Below are positions 21,199-31,200 of a stretch of DNA of 35,686 nucleotides, piece after piece. Position numbers and translations under genes: made by a program. Below the pieces are notes generated by a model, which searched no databases, was not told where the DNA came from, and worked only from the letters and a program-made list of their open reading frames with translations. The stretch is from the NCBI GenBank assembly GCA_947491985.1, contig CANLLR010000026.1, positions 1 to 35,686 of the forward strand. The letters are read 5' to 3'. The first letter of the stretch is position 1. Each line of letters starts with the position of its first letter. The stretch comes from Flavobacteriaceae bacterium. GTDB taxonomy: Bacteria > Bacteroidota > Bacteroidia > Flavobacteriales > Flavobacteriaceae.

Positions 21199-21681
21199 CT
21201 ACTTCTCTGTTTTAATTATTACCGGTAAAATGAATTGGGTTTTTACGGGAATGCCGCGTTTGATGGCGGGATGTACTTTTGGAAAATCGACCAACTTGGT
21301 TCGCAGAATACTATCAATTTTTATAGTGTCATACGCCACACTATCTTTGGGAAACTGCGGTTCAAATTGCAAAGTAGCGTTAGGAAAAACGGTCACTTTA
21401 ACTTCAATCGTATCGAGTTCTGGATACAAAACCGACAAGGTATCGATGCTTAATTTTTGTTGAATGGCGCTAGTGATGTATTCGAAAAAACATTGTTTTC
21501 GCAAGGTGTCGTTGGTGATGGCTTCACACTCGACTACCGATGGATATTCGTCGACTTCATCCCAATTGATGGCTTTAATTTGCTTTTCTAGCAATTCTTT
21601 TTCGCTAGGCACCTGCTTGTCAAAATAATTACAAGAGGTTAGGGCAAAAATCAAAAGTAAGAGTGCTGAAAACTTCTTCAA
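21199..21681 (-). CDS. hypothetical lipoprotein
   Basis: A 160-residue lipoprotein. The signal peptide MKKFSALLLLIFALTSC ends in a lipobox with Cys17. The mature part is mixed, with CEAITNDTLRKQCFFEYI and a C-terminal segment (PNATLQFEPQFPKDSVAYD...PAIKRGIPVKTQFILPVII). That last part resembles the C-terminal domain of TonB-like proteins, in which P-A-x-x-x-G-x-P-V is conserved. It could therefore be a small TonB-C-like lipoprotein, with modest certainty. It is 10 bases downstream of a second exported small protein, so the two form an operon. Confidence 0.8.
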   Translation of the reverse strand: MKKFSALLLLIFALTSCNYFDKQVPSEKELLEKQIKAINWDEVDEYPSVVECEAITNDTLRKQCFFEYITSAIQQKLSIDTLSVLYPELDTIEVKVTVFPNATLQFEPQFPKDSVAYDTIKIDSILRTKLVDFPKVHPAIKRGIPVKTQFILPVIIKTEK

Positions 21682-21691
21682 AGTCGTAGGT

Positions 21692-22057
21692 TTATTTTTT
21701 GGTGTCGAGATAGTCTTGGTAATTTCTGTCCAACCATTCTTTTTTGGTGCGTTCGGCTTCGGCTTTTTTATCTTTGTATAAGAGACCGAGTTTTTCTGAA
21801 TAAATGGCGATTTTTACGGTATAGGTATAATACTCTTTCTTGGTTAGAACGGCTTTATCGTTTTGTTTTTGGAAAAATTCGAAGAACAAAGCATCATGTT
21901 CTTTCATCGAATAGGCTAAAACTTCCTTTTTGTGTTTCAAATACAAGGTTTCTTTGAGCAGGCCATCCACAGTAGTTACTTTTTGTTGGCTTACCGCAAC
22001 GGATGGAAAATCTAAAAGTAAAAAACAAAAAGTAGTTATTAGAAAAAAAATTCTCAT
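21692..22057 (-). CDS. hypothetical exported protein
   Basis: A 121-residue protein with a signal peptide (MRIFFLITTFCFLLLDFPSVAVS, cleavage near SQQ). The mature chain is charged and helical (LKHKKEVLAYSMKEHDALFFEFFQ, KDKKAEAERTKKEWLDRNYQDYLDTKK). I recognise no family. It is the first gene of a two-gene unit with the lipoprotein 10 bases downstream and is divergent from the DUF456 gene, with 52 bases between the two starts. It probably acts in the periplasm. Confidence 0.75.
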   Translation of the reverse strand: MRIFFLITTFCFLLLDFPSVAVSQQKVTTVDGLLKETLYLKHKKEVLAYSMKEHDALFFEFFQKQNDKAVLTKKEYYTYTVKIAIYSEKLGLLYKDKKAEAERTKKEWLDRNYQDYLDTKK

Positions 22058-22109
22058 ATTCGTTTCAGAATTTATTACTGATTTTCAAAAGTACTAATTT
22101 TTATTTTAT

Positions 22110-22598
22110 ATGGATACGATATTGATTATTCTTGGGCTAATCTGTTGCGTTGTGGCTGTTTTTGGGAGCTTTTTGCCCGTTTTGCCGGGTCCAATGTTGA
22201 GTTGGGTTGGATTACTTTTGCTTTATTTTACCGAAAAAATTACTATCAACTATTGGGTTTTGGGCTTAACATTGCTCCTTTCTTTATTGATAACCGTATT
22301 AGATTATGTAATTCCAGCACAAGGCACCAAACGCTTTGGTGGAACAAAATATGGCATTTGGGGAACCAACATTGGACTCATTATAGGTTTATTTGTGCCG
22401 CCATTAGGATTTATCTTGGGTCCGTTTTTGGGTGCATTTATTGGAGAATTGCTCTACAATTCGAATGATAAAGACGCCGCATTCAAAGCTGCTATGGGAT
22501 CGTTTATTGGTTTTTTAATTTCCAATTTTATGAAATTTGTGCTATGCTTGTCGTTTTTGATTTTGTTTATCTACCTCGCATTTAAATACTATTGTTAA
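22110..22598 (+). CDS. DUF456 family membrane protein
   Basis: A 162-residue small membrane protein of the DUF456 family. It has about four helices with glycine-rich turns: LIILGLICCVVAVFGSFLPVLPGP, then VLGLTLLLSLLITVLDYVIPAQGTKRFGGTKYGIWG, then FVPPLGFILGPFLGAFIGELLY, and a C-terminal helix. PVLPGP and the GTKRFGG...GIWG segment are family hallmarks. The function is unknown. It is a single gene followed immediately by a strong terminator. Confidence 0.9.
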   Translation: MDTILIILGLICCVVAVFGSFLPVLPGPMLSWVGLLLLYFTEKITINYWVLGLTLLLSLLITVLDYVIPAQGTKRFGGTKYGIWGTNIGLIIGLFVPPLGFILGPFLGAFIGELLYNSNDKDAAFKAAMGSFIGFLISNFMKFVLCLSFLILFIYLAFKYYC

Positions 22599-22600
22599 TA

Positions 22601-22633
22601 AAAAAGGCGTTCACAATAAAGGAACGCCTTTTT
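22601..22633. terminator. bidirectional terminator between DUF456 and T9SS genes
   Basis: AAAAAGGCGTTC (22601-22612) and GAACGCCTTTTT (22622-22633) form a perfect 12-pair stem with a nine-base loop and T tracts on both strands, between convergent genes. Confidence 0.92.
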
Positions 22634-22651
22634 TTATGCAAAGCAAACAAT

Positions 22652-25600
22652 TTAGTTCACCATAAGCTTTTTAAGCACTTTTACGCTGGCACTGGTCGTA
22701 ACTTCGATAAAATACATGCCTGTATTTAAACTTGAAACATCTATGGTTTGTGTTGTTACATCCGAAACCTTTTCAGCTAGTATTGTTTTTCCTAAAACAT
22801 CATACACTATAATGGATGCTATGGTGTTTTGGGTATTTGCTAACGATACCGTTACCAAATCAGAAGTTGGATTCGGATAGAGTATAAAATCGCTATTTTC
22901 AAATTGTGAAGTTCCTAAATTTGCTACAAATTGAGTACTAAATACATTGGTTACAATCGCTGGATTGAAATCGAAATAAATCGACGCAGCGTTGGTTATA
23001 ACATCGCCAACAGCATAACCAGGGTTTGGTTTGATTTTAAAAGTTATATATCCTTTTCCGATGTTCGTGTTTGGGACAGAAACGGGTAGTTGAATATTAT
23101 CAAATGTCCAATTCAACACATTACCTACCCTATCCAAATTATAATTATGACTAGCACTTATCATTCTAAGTGTGGTTTCGTCCAATTGCGAATCGAGTAC
23201 ATCGTTGATTCTTACATTAATGGCGCTTGCATTTCCTGTATTTTCAAAGCGAATGGTGTAATACAAATAATCGTTAGATGTAAAGGTTGAATGTAAGATT
23301 CTATCGCCATGAGATTCCATTTTATCATTAGGATCATACGCATTAATAACCATTTCAGAAGAAGTAGATGTGTTATTTTCGGGAACAATATCACCCGTTA
23401 ATGGAACAATGGATGCGGTGTTCGTTAAAAATTGTCCAGCATTGATCGTAGGAATGGTTGGCACTTGCATGGTAACTGTCATGGTTCGCACTTCAAACGG
23501 AGCCAAATTGGTGAAATTGTACGTAAAACCATTTGCTGTTGGTGTGGTTCCCGTTTGTGTATTTGAAGTAATCGTTACATTCGTATCGTTTGTAAAAGTA
23601 ACTGCTCCTGAAGGTACATTTTGACTTCCAAAGTTGGTATAAATAATTTTATTTTGATACGTAAAACCTGGTCTTGGGGCATTTAAAGGAACGATAGTTA
23701 TAGCCAAATCGTTATACGGTTGTACTAAAGTAACTGGGAAATAATAATTCGATAATCCTGAACCTAAAACAACACTTACATTCGAATACGAAGAAGGTGC
23801 TACATTGTACATAGCTGCATATGCAGTTTCAACTGAATAGCTTACATCGTAGGTATTGGTATTATTAGTATCATAAAGATTATAAATTCCGGTTGGCGCT
23901 GTAATATGATGCACCGTTCCATCATTATTTTTTTCATAATGAAATTGTCCTAATGGGAAATTTTGTTCTCCTGCATCTTTAGTTCCATTGCTATTAGCGT
24001 CTAAAAATGCAATTAATCCCAAACCTGTGCAATCAATTTCACCACTTCCCACTTGTGCTGTGTTGGTTTGTGTAATCGAAACTTGACCTAACTGATTAGA
24101 AAAATTAGTAACAAGTAGCATATAATACTGTCCAGGTTGAGCATTTGGAATGGTAAAATTTTCTACAGGTGCAGCAGAATAGCTACAAGCAACCACATTA
24201 TTTGGAAGAGCAGTATTACCGTCAGGAAAATCATAAAGGCCTGTACATTGAGGTAATGTAAAAGGTCCCCAACAAATAAAATCAACATCTAGATTGTTGA
24301 AATTTGGAGCATTATTTCCTTGATTAATCTGAAAATTAAGATTTCCAGCACCACTAATCGGTAAGTAAAACCACGTTGGATTTGGAGTGCTTCCCAAACA
24401 ACCTGGTGAACCTATGCTTGGAAGACCTGTTGTATTATTGAATGCCACTCCCAACGAATTACACAATGAATTAGCTGAACTACATGAAGATGCTGCATTA
24501 CAATTGGGTAATCCTTGTATTTGAACGACATGAATTAAATCGCAACCTCCAACTAGAATTTCTCTAATGAAGATTGGAAAAAGATTGGGTTGCACATTTG
24601 TGGTCCACACTGCGGGATTTCCTATTGGACTTGTCATGTTTTGTGCATCGAGTAGTGAGGCATAATAACTCAACGAATTGGCAGTGTTCAATTGCGCTTG
24701 TACAACTGTTAAATCCCAGATAATTAATCCATTATTATTATCATCACACTGTACAATTGTGCTCAATTGAGTAGTCGAATTTTGATATGTTGCAGAAGAA
24801 ACTACAAATGTGGATAGAAAATAATTCAATCCATCATTACTAGCCACCCTTGAATACAAAGTATAAGTTCCATATGGAGGACAAAATGGCGAACTCATCG
24901 GATTTGTACCCGTAGTTGCATCATTTTGATTGTTATAATAAGTAACCGTATTTTCTGCTGGATTTAAATTCCCTAATACGTTAGCATCATTTAAATGTAA
25001 ATCAATACAAGCAAAACCACCATTATCAGAACATGCGATTAAATCTTGAGGCTGTCCACCAAAATAACATGCGGTTGTTATAAGATATAGTGTCCCTACA
25101 GAAAAACAATCCGATGCTGTATTACAATTTACAGTAAAATACAATGGAGGAAGTGTTGGTGTAGCAACAATGCTAACAAAACAAGTTGGATTTAAAATAG
25201 CATTTATTTGTGCCATAGCATCCATTTGGGAGGTGTAAAATACGAATTGACAATTGGCTCCTGGGTTCAGGTTTGGAATAATACTGGTTAAATCCCAACA
25301 TTGTGTATTGCTGCATCCGGTAAGTGTTTGTGGAGTTACAACGGGAACCTGAATTACATTCAAATTATACGTAATAATTTGAACTTGAGATGTAACCGTA
25401 TTGAATACTCTAGCAAATATCAATTGCGGATTGGCAATGTTTATATACGTAGTGGGCAACGGATTAACATTATTTACAGCATCTGATTGTGTTTCATGAT
25501 GTGTCACCACTAAATTTGGATTTCCATTGGCTATTTCTAAACCAATTTCTTGCATTGAAAAGAGTGCAAATCCATCATTATTATCATCACAAACCGAATT

Positions 25601-25684
25601 GAATTGATTGGGTTGATTAACTGTTTGCGAATACATTAAAACACTTGCAAAAAACAAGGTAACTATAAGTACTATTTTTTTCAT
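22652..25684 (-). CDS. large secreted protein with T9SS type A sorting domain
   Basis: A 1010-residue surface or secreted protein. A signal peptide (MKKIVLIVTLFFASVLMYSQ) is followed by repeated modules of about 120-140 residues opening with CDDNNDGFALFSM, CSDNGGFACIDL and CDDNNNGLIIWDL, each containing a YYNNQNDA/YYASLLDA-like stretch. These are typical of flavobacterial adhesin-like proteins. A domain rich in N and G follows (about 400-550, starting near SANSLCNSLG), then a DANSNGTKDAGE module, and then the conserved DPNDK...ENTGNASAINVRINDVLD region (DUF7619-like). The last ~75 residues are a type A C-terminal sorting domain (FILYPNPTSDLVTVSL ... GMYFIEVTTS ... KKLMVN). It should cross the outer membrane through T9SS. 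The ligand is unknown. Confidence 0.92.
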   Translation of the reverse strand: MKKIVLIVTLFFASVLMYSQTVNQPNQFNSVCDDNNDGFALFSMQEIGLEIANGNPNLVVTHHETQSDAVNNVNPLPTTYINIANPQLIFARVFNTVTSQVQIITYNLNVIQVPVVTPQTLTGCSNTQCWDLTSIIPNLNPGANCQFVFYTSQMDAMAQINAILNPTCFVSIVATPTLPPLYFTVNCNTASDCFSVGTLYLITTACYFGGQPQDLIACSDNGGFACIDLHLNDANVLGNLNPAENTVTYYNNQNDATTGTNPMSSPFCPPYGTYTLYSRVASNDGLNYFLSTFVVSSATYQNSTTQLSTIVQCDDNNNGLIIWDLTVVQAQLNTANSLSYYASLLDAQNMTSPIGNPAVWTTNVQPNLFPIFIREILVGGCDLIHVVQIQGLPNCNAASSCSSANSLCNSLGVAFNNTTGLPSIGSPGCLGSTPNPTWFYLPISGAGNLNFQINQGNNAPNFNNLDVDFICWGPFTLPQCTGLYDFPDGNTALPNNVVACSYSAAPVENFTIPNAQPGQYYMLLVTNFSNQLGQVSITQTNTAQVGSGEIDCTGLGLIAFLDANSNGTKDAGEQNFPLGQFHYEKNNDGTVHHITAPTGIYNLYDTNNTNTYDVSYSVETAYAAMYNVAPSSYSNVSVVLGSGLSNYYFPVTLVQPYNDLAITIVPLNAPRPGFTYQNKIIYTNFGSQNVPSGAVTFTNDTNVTITSNTQTGTTPTANGFTYNFTNLAPFEVRTMTVTMQVPTIPTINAGQFLTNTASIVPLTGDIVPENNTSTSSEMVINAYDPNDKMESHGDRILHSTFTSNDYLYYTIRFENTGNASAINVRINDVLDSQLDETTLRMISASHNYNLDRVGNVLNWTFDNIQLPVSVPNTNIGKGYITFKIKPNPGYAVGDVITNAASIYFDFNPAIVTNVFSTQFVANLGTSQFENSDFILYPNPTSDLVTVSLANTQNTIASIIVYDVLGKTILAEKVSDVTTQTIDVSSLNTGMYFIEVTTSASVKVLKKLMVN

Positions 25685-25720
25685 ATTGTTTTGGTTATTT
25701 GATTTTTTGTAAAAAGCATT

Positions 25721-25753
25721 GCAATGTACAAATTTTCAATCAACTACAGCAAA
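25721..25753 (-). promoter_or_regulatory. candidate promoter of the T9SS protein gene
   Basis: On the minus strand TTTG (25750-25753), 21 bases, then TACATTGC (25721-25728). The -7 box misses TAnnTTTG at its last two bases. It lies 36 bases before the ATG. Confidence 0.45.
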
Positions 25754-25784
25754 AATATTTATAAAGCAAAAAAGCCATCCCTAG

Positions 25785-25866
25785 ATTCTGAAAATAAATT
25801 CAGAATAAATGGAAAGCTTTTCATTGGTCTAACTACTAAACCATTTTTGTCCCGATGAATCGGGAC
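25785..25866. repeat. two hairpins between tRNA-Asp and the T9SS gene
   Basis: ATTCTGAA (25785-25792) pairs with TTCAGAAT (25799-25806), flanked by weaker AAGCCAT/ATGGAAAGCTT pairing. GTCCCGAT (25849-25856) pairs with ATCGGGAC (25859-25866) with only GA between, so it is best read as a palindromic repeat core. The same CCCGAT palindrome recurs at 32912-32928. Confidence 0.6.
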
Positions 25867-25917
25867 GAAAACAACACAACTATTTTTATTCCTTTTTAGG
25901 GAACTTTCATGGGCAAA

Positions 25918-25943
25918 AAAGCACCTCATTACTGAAGTGCTTT
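25918..25943 (-). terminator. terminator of tRNA-Asp
   Basis: AAAGCAC (25918-25924) pairs with GTGCTTT (25937-25943), extended by TC/GA after one G-U-type position. On the minus strand it is followed by a T run (plus-strand A at 25915-25920). It starts 12 bases after the tRNA. Confidence 0.8.
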
Positions 25944-25955
25944 CCCAAATTTAAG

Positions 25956-26029
25956 CGGTCTGGACGGGACTCGAACCCGCGACCCCATGCGTGACAGGCA
26001 TGTATTCTAACCAACTGAACTACCAAACC
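25956..26029 (-). tRNA. tRNA-Asp (anticodon GUC)
   Basis: Minus-strand cloverleaf of 74 bases including discriminator G. The acceptor GGTTTGG pairs with CCAGACC (one G-U). The D arm reads GTTCAGTTGGTTAGAAT. The anticodon stem CATGC/GCATG holds the loop CTGTCAC, giving GUC. The T arm is CGGGTTCGAGTCCCG. CCA is not encoded. It has a consensus promoter upstream and a terminator downstream, so it is a single-gene transcript. Confidence 0.96.
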
Positions 26030-26046
26030 TTCGCTTAATGCGGTTG

Positions 26047-26076
26047 CAAATATACAATCGTTTTTTATTTCTGCAA
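26047..26076 (-). promoter_or_regulatory. promoter of tRNA-Asp
   Basis: On the minus strand TTG (26074-26076), exactly 19 bases, then TATATTTG (26047-26054). This is a full Bacteroidota consensus with the -7 box ending 17 bases before the mature tRNA. Confidence 0.88.
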
Positions 26077-26113
26077 GTGTTTTTTTTTATTTTTTTAAAT
26101 AATTTTGCTACTC

Positions 26114-27040
26114 CTAGCCAAACATTTGCTTCTCAACCAAGTAAGTGGTAAGTATTTTTTCGAAATTGGCGCCAACATTTACCGGAACGTATTTAATGTT
26201 GTTTTGTGCACAGTTCAACGACAAACTTTTAAAATATTTTTTAATGTTTTTTTCGTACTCTTCTTTGACATTTTCGGCAAAAAGATTGATAATTTCACCC
26301 GATTCTACATCGATAAACTTTCGAGGTGCGTTGTCAAAATCAAAACTAAGCTCTCTTTTTTCGTCAATTACATGAAACAAAACCACCCTATGTTTGTTGT
26401 GTTTTAAATGTTGCAAGGCATTAAAAAGCGCTTCTTGATTGTCATTTTGAAACATATCGGTAAAAATTATAATCATCGAACGCCGGTGCATTTTTTCGGC
26501 TATTTGATGCAAAAAAGTAATCGTGTCAGTGGGCTTTGCTTGCTTTGGTGATTCGAGTAAGGCTTCTAATTTATTGAGTAACATACGATGGTGACGATCG
26601 CTTCCTTTTTCGGGAGCATAATACTCGTAGTTATCCGAATAGACGCTCATCCCAACAGCATCGCGTTGTTTCTTTAACAAGTTCATCAAAACAGCCGACG
26701 CCAAAACAGAAAAACCAATCTTACTTTCGTAAAACAACTGATTGCTTTCTAATTTTGGATAATGCATAGAAGACGAATTGTCTATAATCATATGACAACG
26801 AAGATTGGTTTCTTCCTCAAATTTTTTAGTATATAAACGGTCGGTTTTGGCAAATAATTTCCAATCGATGTGCTTAGTACTTTCGCCTGTATTGTACACT
26901 TTATGTTCGGCAAACTCTGCAGAAAATCCGTGAAAAGGCGATTTGTGCATGCCCGAAATAAAACCTTCCACCACTTGATTGGCCAATAATTCCAAATGTT
27001 GAAATCCGGTGATGAGTTCTTTTTGTTCTTCTATCTTCAT
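26114..27040 (-). CDS. DUF58 domain protein (vWA-like)
   Basis: A 308-residue soluble protein of the DUF58 family. The family core is visible: FHGFSAEFAEHKVYNTGESTKHIDWKLFAKTDRLYTKKFEEET (about 37-80), then a von Willebrand A-like fold with MIIDNSSSMHY, where DxSxS is the metal-ion site. RRSMIIIFTDMFQ and HRVVLFHVID are later strands. DUF58 proteins are usually encoded beside MoxR ATPases and batA/B-type genes; here neither is adjacent, because the gene is flanked by tRNA-Asp and trxA. Its molecular role is unproven, likely as a chaperone-associated or envelope-stress factor. Confidence 0.92.
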   Translation of the reverse strand: MKIEEQKELITGFQHLELLANQVVEGFISGMHKSPFHGFSAEFAEHKVYNTGESTKHIDWKLFAKTDRLYTKKFEEETNLRCHMIIDNSSSMHYPKLESNQLFYESKIGFSVLASAVLMNLLKKQRDAVGMSVYSDNYEYYAPEKGSDRHHRMLLNKLEALLESPKQAKPTDTITFLHQIAEKMHRRSMIIIFTDMFQNDNQEALFNALQHLKHNKHRVVLFHVIDEKRELSFDFDNAPRKFIDVESGEIINLFAENVKEEYEKNIKKYFKSLSLNCAQNNIKYVPVNVGANFEKILTTYLVEKQMFG

Positions 27041-27131
27041 TCCTCAAATATAAATTTATTTTATTCAATTCGGCTACGCCTAGGGTGAAAATTTGAAAAT
27101 CAGTTTCTTTTGAAAGAAATTTAAACTAATG

Positions 27132-27157
27132 AAAAAGGCCTAACTTTCGTTAGACCT
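27132..27157 (-). terminator. terminator of trxA
   Basis: Read on the minus strand, AGGTCTAAC and GTTAGGCCT form nine pairs (one G-U) around a GAAA tetraloop, followed by a T tract. It starts 20 bases after the trxA stop codon. Confidence 0.9.
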
Positions 27158-27177
27158 CCCCTTATTATGACTATATA

Positions 27178-27495
27178 TTACAACAATGCGTCGATAGCAT
27201 CAGTGTAGGTTTTTTTTGGTGCTACACCTACTTGTCTTCCTACCACTTCTCCATTTTGGAAAATCAATACGGTTGGAATATTTCGTACACCGTATTTTGC
27301 TGCAAACTCTTGATTGGCGTCTACATCTACTTTTCCAACTACTGCTTTTCCTTCGTATTCGCTGTGAATTTCATCGATAACTGGTCCTACCATTCTACAA
27401 GGTCCACACCATGCTGCCCAAAAATCTACTACTACTGGTTGTTTTGATTTCAATACTACTTCGTCAAAAGTAGCATCTGTTATTGCTAATGCCAT
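27178..27495 (-). CDS. trxA: thioredoxin
   Basis: A 105-residue thioredoxin, a cytoplasmic disulfide reductase. The active site WCGPC has Cys30 and Cys33 in VVVDFWAAWCGPCR. The buried acid is in VDFW, and the cis-Pro loop is NIPTVLIF. VGKVDVDANQEFAAKYGVR and the final helix KKTYTDAIDALL complete the fold, and the length is standard. It is monocistronic, with its own promoter (TAAATTTG) and terminator. The exported thiol-fold protein 110 bases upstream on the same strand is a different class. Confidence 0.96.
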   Translation of the reverse strand: MALAITDATFDEVVLKSKQPVVVDFWAAWCGPCRMVGPVIDEIHSEYEGKAVVGKVDVDANQEFAAKYGVRNIPTVLIFQNGEVVGRQVGVAPKKTYTDAIDALL

Positions 27496-27529
27496 ATTTT
27501 CTTTACTTTTAAATTTCTTAATTAGAATA

Positions 27530-27537
27530 CAAATTTA
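27530..27537 (-). promoter_or_regulatory. -7 box of trxA
   Basis: The plus-strand bases CAAATTTA give TAAATTTG on the minus strand, matching TAnnTTTG, 34 bases before the trxA ATG. I see no TTG at ideal spacing. Confidence 0.55.
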
Positions 27538-27605
27538 AACAAATATTTTTCTTTACCTCGACAATCGAAATTAGTTTTGCTTATTTATACATTCTCAAAA
27601 CTGAT

Positions 27606-28178
27606 TTATAGATTCTTTAACACTGCCAAAAGCAAATCGCCTTTCAATCGCTGGCTATACTTCGGATTGATGTACATGAACTCAATTTCTTTAGAATTAT
27701 TTATTACATACACCGTTGGTACAGGAAGAAAACCTGGATTTTTACCTTCTGAATATTTCTCTAATTTAGGTTTTTCTCTTTTAAACGCAACACCCAACGC
27801 TTGTGCAAATATGCCTTCACTATCCGAATACAACAAATACTGTAGCTTTTCTTTTTCTTGGGTTTGCTTTAAAAATTTTGGTGCATCCGGACTCACAGCT
27901 ACAATTTGATAGCCCAAATCGATGATTTGTTTTTCTATTTCTTGCATGTCGGACAACTGTGAATTGCAATACGGACACCAACCGCCTCGGTATACAATCA
28001 AAACTGTTTTTTTATTTAGGATGTCATTGGTTTCTATGGTTTTACCATTTACATCTTGAAGTGGCGTATTTGGAATTTTTTCTCCGATGAGCAACGGACT
28101 GATATCCTCGGCCGAATCGGCAATTTGTGCATACGAAAATGTGACAATACTGAACAATAAAATGGTTACCTTTTTCAT
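27606..28178 (-). CDS. exported AhpC/TSA-type peroxiredoxin-like protein
   Basis: A 190-residue thioredoxin-fold protein of the AhpC/TSA (peroxiredoxin-like) class. The signal peptide is MKKVTILLFSIVTFSYAQ. Family elements are LIGEKIPNTPLQDVNGKTI, then VLIVYRGGWCPYCNSQL with a CPYC pair, GYQIVAVSPDAPKFLKQT, and VPTVYVINNSKEIEFMYINPKYSQRL. It probably reduces peroxides or thiols in the periplasm. I start at ATG 28178, just before the signal peptide; a TTG eight codons upstream overlaps the -7 box and is rejected. The minus-strand box TACATTTG lies at 28200-28207, about 22 bases ahead. Confidence 0.88.
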   Translation of the reverse strand: MKKVTILLFSIVTFSYAQIADSAEDISPLLIGEKIPNTPLQDVNGKTIETNDILNKKTVLIVYRGGWCPYCNSQLSDMQEIEKQIIDLGYQIVAVSPDAPKFLKQTQEKEKLQYLLYSDSEGIFAQALGVAFKREKPKLEKYSEGKNPGFLPVPTVYVINNSKEIEFMYINPKYSQRLKGDLLLAVLKNL

Positions 28179-28199
28179 GATTTGTGATTTAAATTGCAA

Positions 28200-28207
28200 C
28201 AAATGTA
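28200..28207 (-). promoter_or_regulatory. -7 box of the peroxiredoxin-like gene
   Basis: The plus-strand bases CAAATGTA read TACATTTG on the minus strand, a perfect TAnnTTTG box, 22 bases before the ATG at 28178. It sits in 'aacgttacatttgttgc', which also holds an AACGTT palindrome. The upstream -33 TTG is not obvious. Confidence 0.55.
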
Positions 28208-28245
28208 ACGTTTGTTACTTCGTGTTATTGTCGGATAGGTTGCAT

Positions 28246-31200
28246 TTAGTTCAATTTAAAATTGAGCTGCATCTTCTCCAATTCATTCAACAATTCATTG
28301 GATATTTTAATTTTTAACTTTCGGCTTGGCAAAGTTATAGACGTAACAACACGAATTTCTTCGGTGGCTGTTGGCGTCACCATTTCAGATTCTTCTTCAA
28401 CAATCAATTCGGTTTCAGGATCAATTTGAGGTGCTTCTATTGCGACAGCTGTTGGCGCGACTTCGATTATTTCCTTTTTGACAGTTTCCAATTCCATTAC
28501 TTCAAAAGACACTTGATTGTCGCCTTTATTGACTTTAAAAATGGCGTCCAATTGTTGTATTAATTGATTTTGCAAATCGGCTATATCCATTCGAATAATT
28601 AGCTTTTTGGCAAAAGTGGGCAATACATCTTGTAAATATTGTACCAATTGAAACTGCATCCGCGGATCGCCTTTTTTACCTTCTTGGTTGACCCAACCTT
28701 CTTTGATTAAAACTTTCAAATAGGTAAAGTTATTTTGAATTAAGAAATGTCGGAACTTTAAATATTCTTCACCAAAAATTCTAAATTCATAACTTTCGTC
28801 ATAGCCTTCCAACATAAACGCTCCCCAACCTTTACCGTTTTTTGCGGTTTTGTGTTGCACATTGGTGATGATGCCACCAAAAGAAAGTGTTTTGTTTAAA
28901 TGTTGCTCCAAGTTTTTTAAAGCTTCCAATTTAGCATTACAAAAATACTTCATCTCAAAGCGATAATCGTCAAGCGGATGACCCGAAATGTAAATCCCAA
29001 CGACTTCTTTTTCTTTAGCTAATTTTTCCATCGTGCTCCAATCCTCGCAAGGTGGCACAATTGGTTCAGCAATTTGTACGTCACTTGCTTCGCCAAACAA
29101 ACTCACTTGTGCCGAATTTTCATTCTCTTGAAATTTCGCTCCATAACGGATGGCTTTCTCTAAAAAGGTAATGCCATCGCCATCATCATGAAAATATTGC
29201 GCGCGTGTAGTGCCAATAAACGAATCAAATCCTCCTGCCAACGCTAAATTTTCGAACGCTTTTTTGTTGGCGGCACGCAAATCGATTCGCTTGGCCAAAT
29301 CAAAAATCGATTTGTATTTGTTGGTGGTTCTATTTTCGACGATGGTTTGCACCGCTCCCATTCCAACTCCTTTTACAGCGCCAATTCCGAATCGTACCGC
29401 ATAATCATCGTTTACGGTAAATTTGTAAAAACTTTCATTCACATCCGGACCCAATACTTTCAATCCCATGCGTTTGCATTCTTCCATAAAGAACGAAACT
29501 TGCTTTATATCGCTCATGTTGTTACTCAACACAGCTGCCATGTATTCTGCAGGATAATTGGCTTTTAAATAGGCGGTTTGGTACGCAATCCAAGCATAAC
29601 AAGTCGAGTGTGATTTGTTGAAAGCATATTCGGCAAACGCTTCCCAGTCTTTCCAAATTTTTTCTAATTTGTCTTCCGGATGACCTTTGGCCGCAGCTTG
29701 CGAAATGAATTTGGGTTTCATTTTATCCAATACGTCCCGTTGTTTTTTTCCCATTGCTTTTCGCAAAACGTCTGCATCCCCTTTGGAGAAATCGGCTAAT
29801 TTTTGAGACAAAAGCATTACCTGTTCTTGGTAAACGGTAATTCCGTAGGTATCTTTTAGTAATTCTTCGCAGGCTTCTAAATCGTATTCAATAGTTTCTG
29901 AACCGTTTTTACGTTTGATAAAACTCGGAATATACGCAATTGGTCCTGGGCGATACAACGCATTCATCGCAATTAAATCGTTAAAAACAGTCGGTTTCAA
30001 CTCCTTCATGTATTTCTGCATTCCAGCACTTTCGTATTGAAATATTCCAACGGTTTCGCCCCGTTGAAAAAGCGCGTACGTTTTAACATCATCTATTGGA
30101 AACGTATCGGGATCAATGTCTTCACCAGTTCGGTATTTAACTAATTTGACGGTGTCTTTTATTAAAGTAAGGGTTTTTAATCCCAAGAAATCCATTTTCA
30201 ACAAACCGGCACTTTCAACCACCGAATTGTCAAATTGGGTGACATACAAATCTGAATCTTTGGCAGTCGCAACCGGAACAAAGTTGGTAATATCGCTTGG
30301 CGTAATGATTACTCCACAGGCGTGAATTCCGGTGTTTCGCAAATTGCCTTCCAACACTTGCGCTTGTAGAATGGTTTCACCTCCTAAATTACTCTCTTTA
30401 GAAAGTGTAATTAATTCTTTAATATTATCAAAATCTTCAGGACGAAGCACTTTTTTAAATTCGCCTTCTGCTTCTTTTAAAAAACGGGCCAAACTCCATT
30501 TAGACGGAATAAGTCCGGGTATCAATTTGGCTATTTTATCGGCTTCAAACAATGGCAAATCAAGTACTCTAGCTGTATCACGAATAGCCGATTTGGCTGC
30601 CATGGTTCCGTACGTAATGATTTGCGCTACTTGTTTGGATCCATATTTTTCAATCACATAATCCATAACTTTACTTCGTCCTTCATCATCAAAATCGATA
30701 TCAATATCGGGCAACGAGACACGATCGGGATTTAAGAAACGCTCAAAAAGTAAATTGTACAAAAGCGGATCGATATTGGTAATTCCGAGGGAATATGCCA
30801 CTACAGAGCCTGCTGCAGAACCTCGGCCTGGACCCACCGAAACGCCCATGGATCGGGCAGCTGCAATGAAATCTTGAACAATTAAAAAGTATCCTGGATA
30901 GCCTGAATTTTCTATGGTTTGCAATTCGAAATCGATACGTTCCTGAATTTCTTCTGTGATAGTACCGTATCGTCGTTTTGCTCCTTCAAAAGTGAGGTGT
31001 TTTAGATAGGCATTTTCTCCTCTTTTCCCTCCACCAGCAGTATCTTCATCGACCAAAAAATCACTAGGAATAGCAAATTTTGGTAACAATACTTCTCGTG
31101 CCAAATTGTAAGTTTCTATTTTTTCGGTGATTTCGATGGTATTGGAAATGGCTTCTGGCAAATCATGGAAGAGCTTTTTCATGTCTTCTGCCGATTTGAA

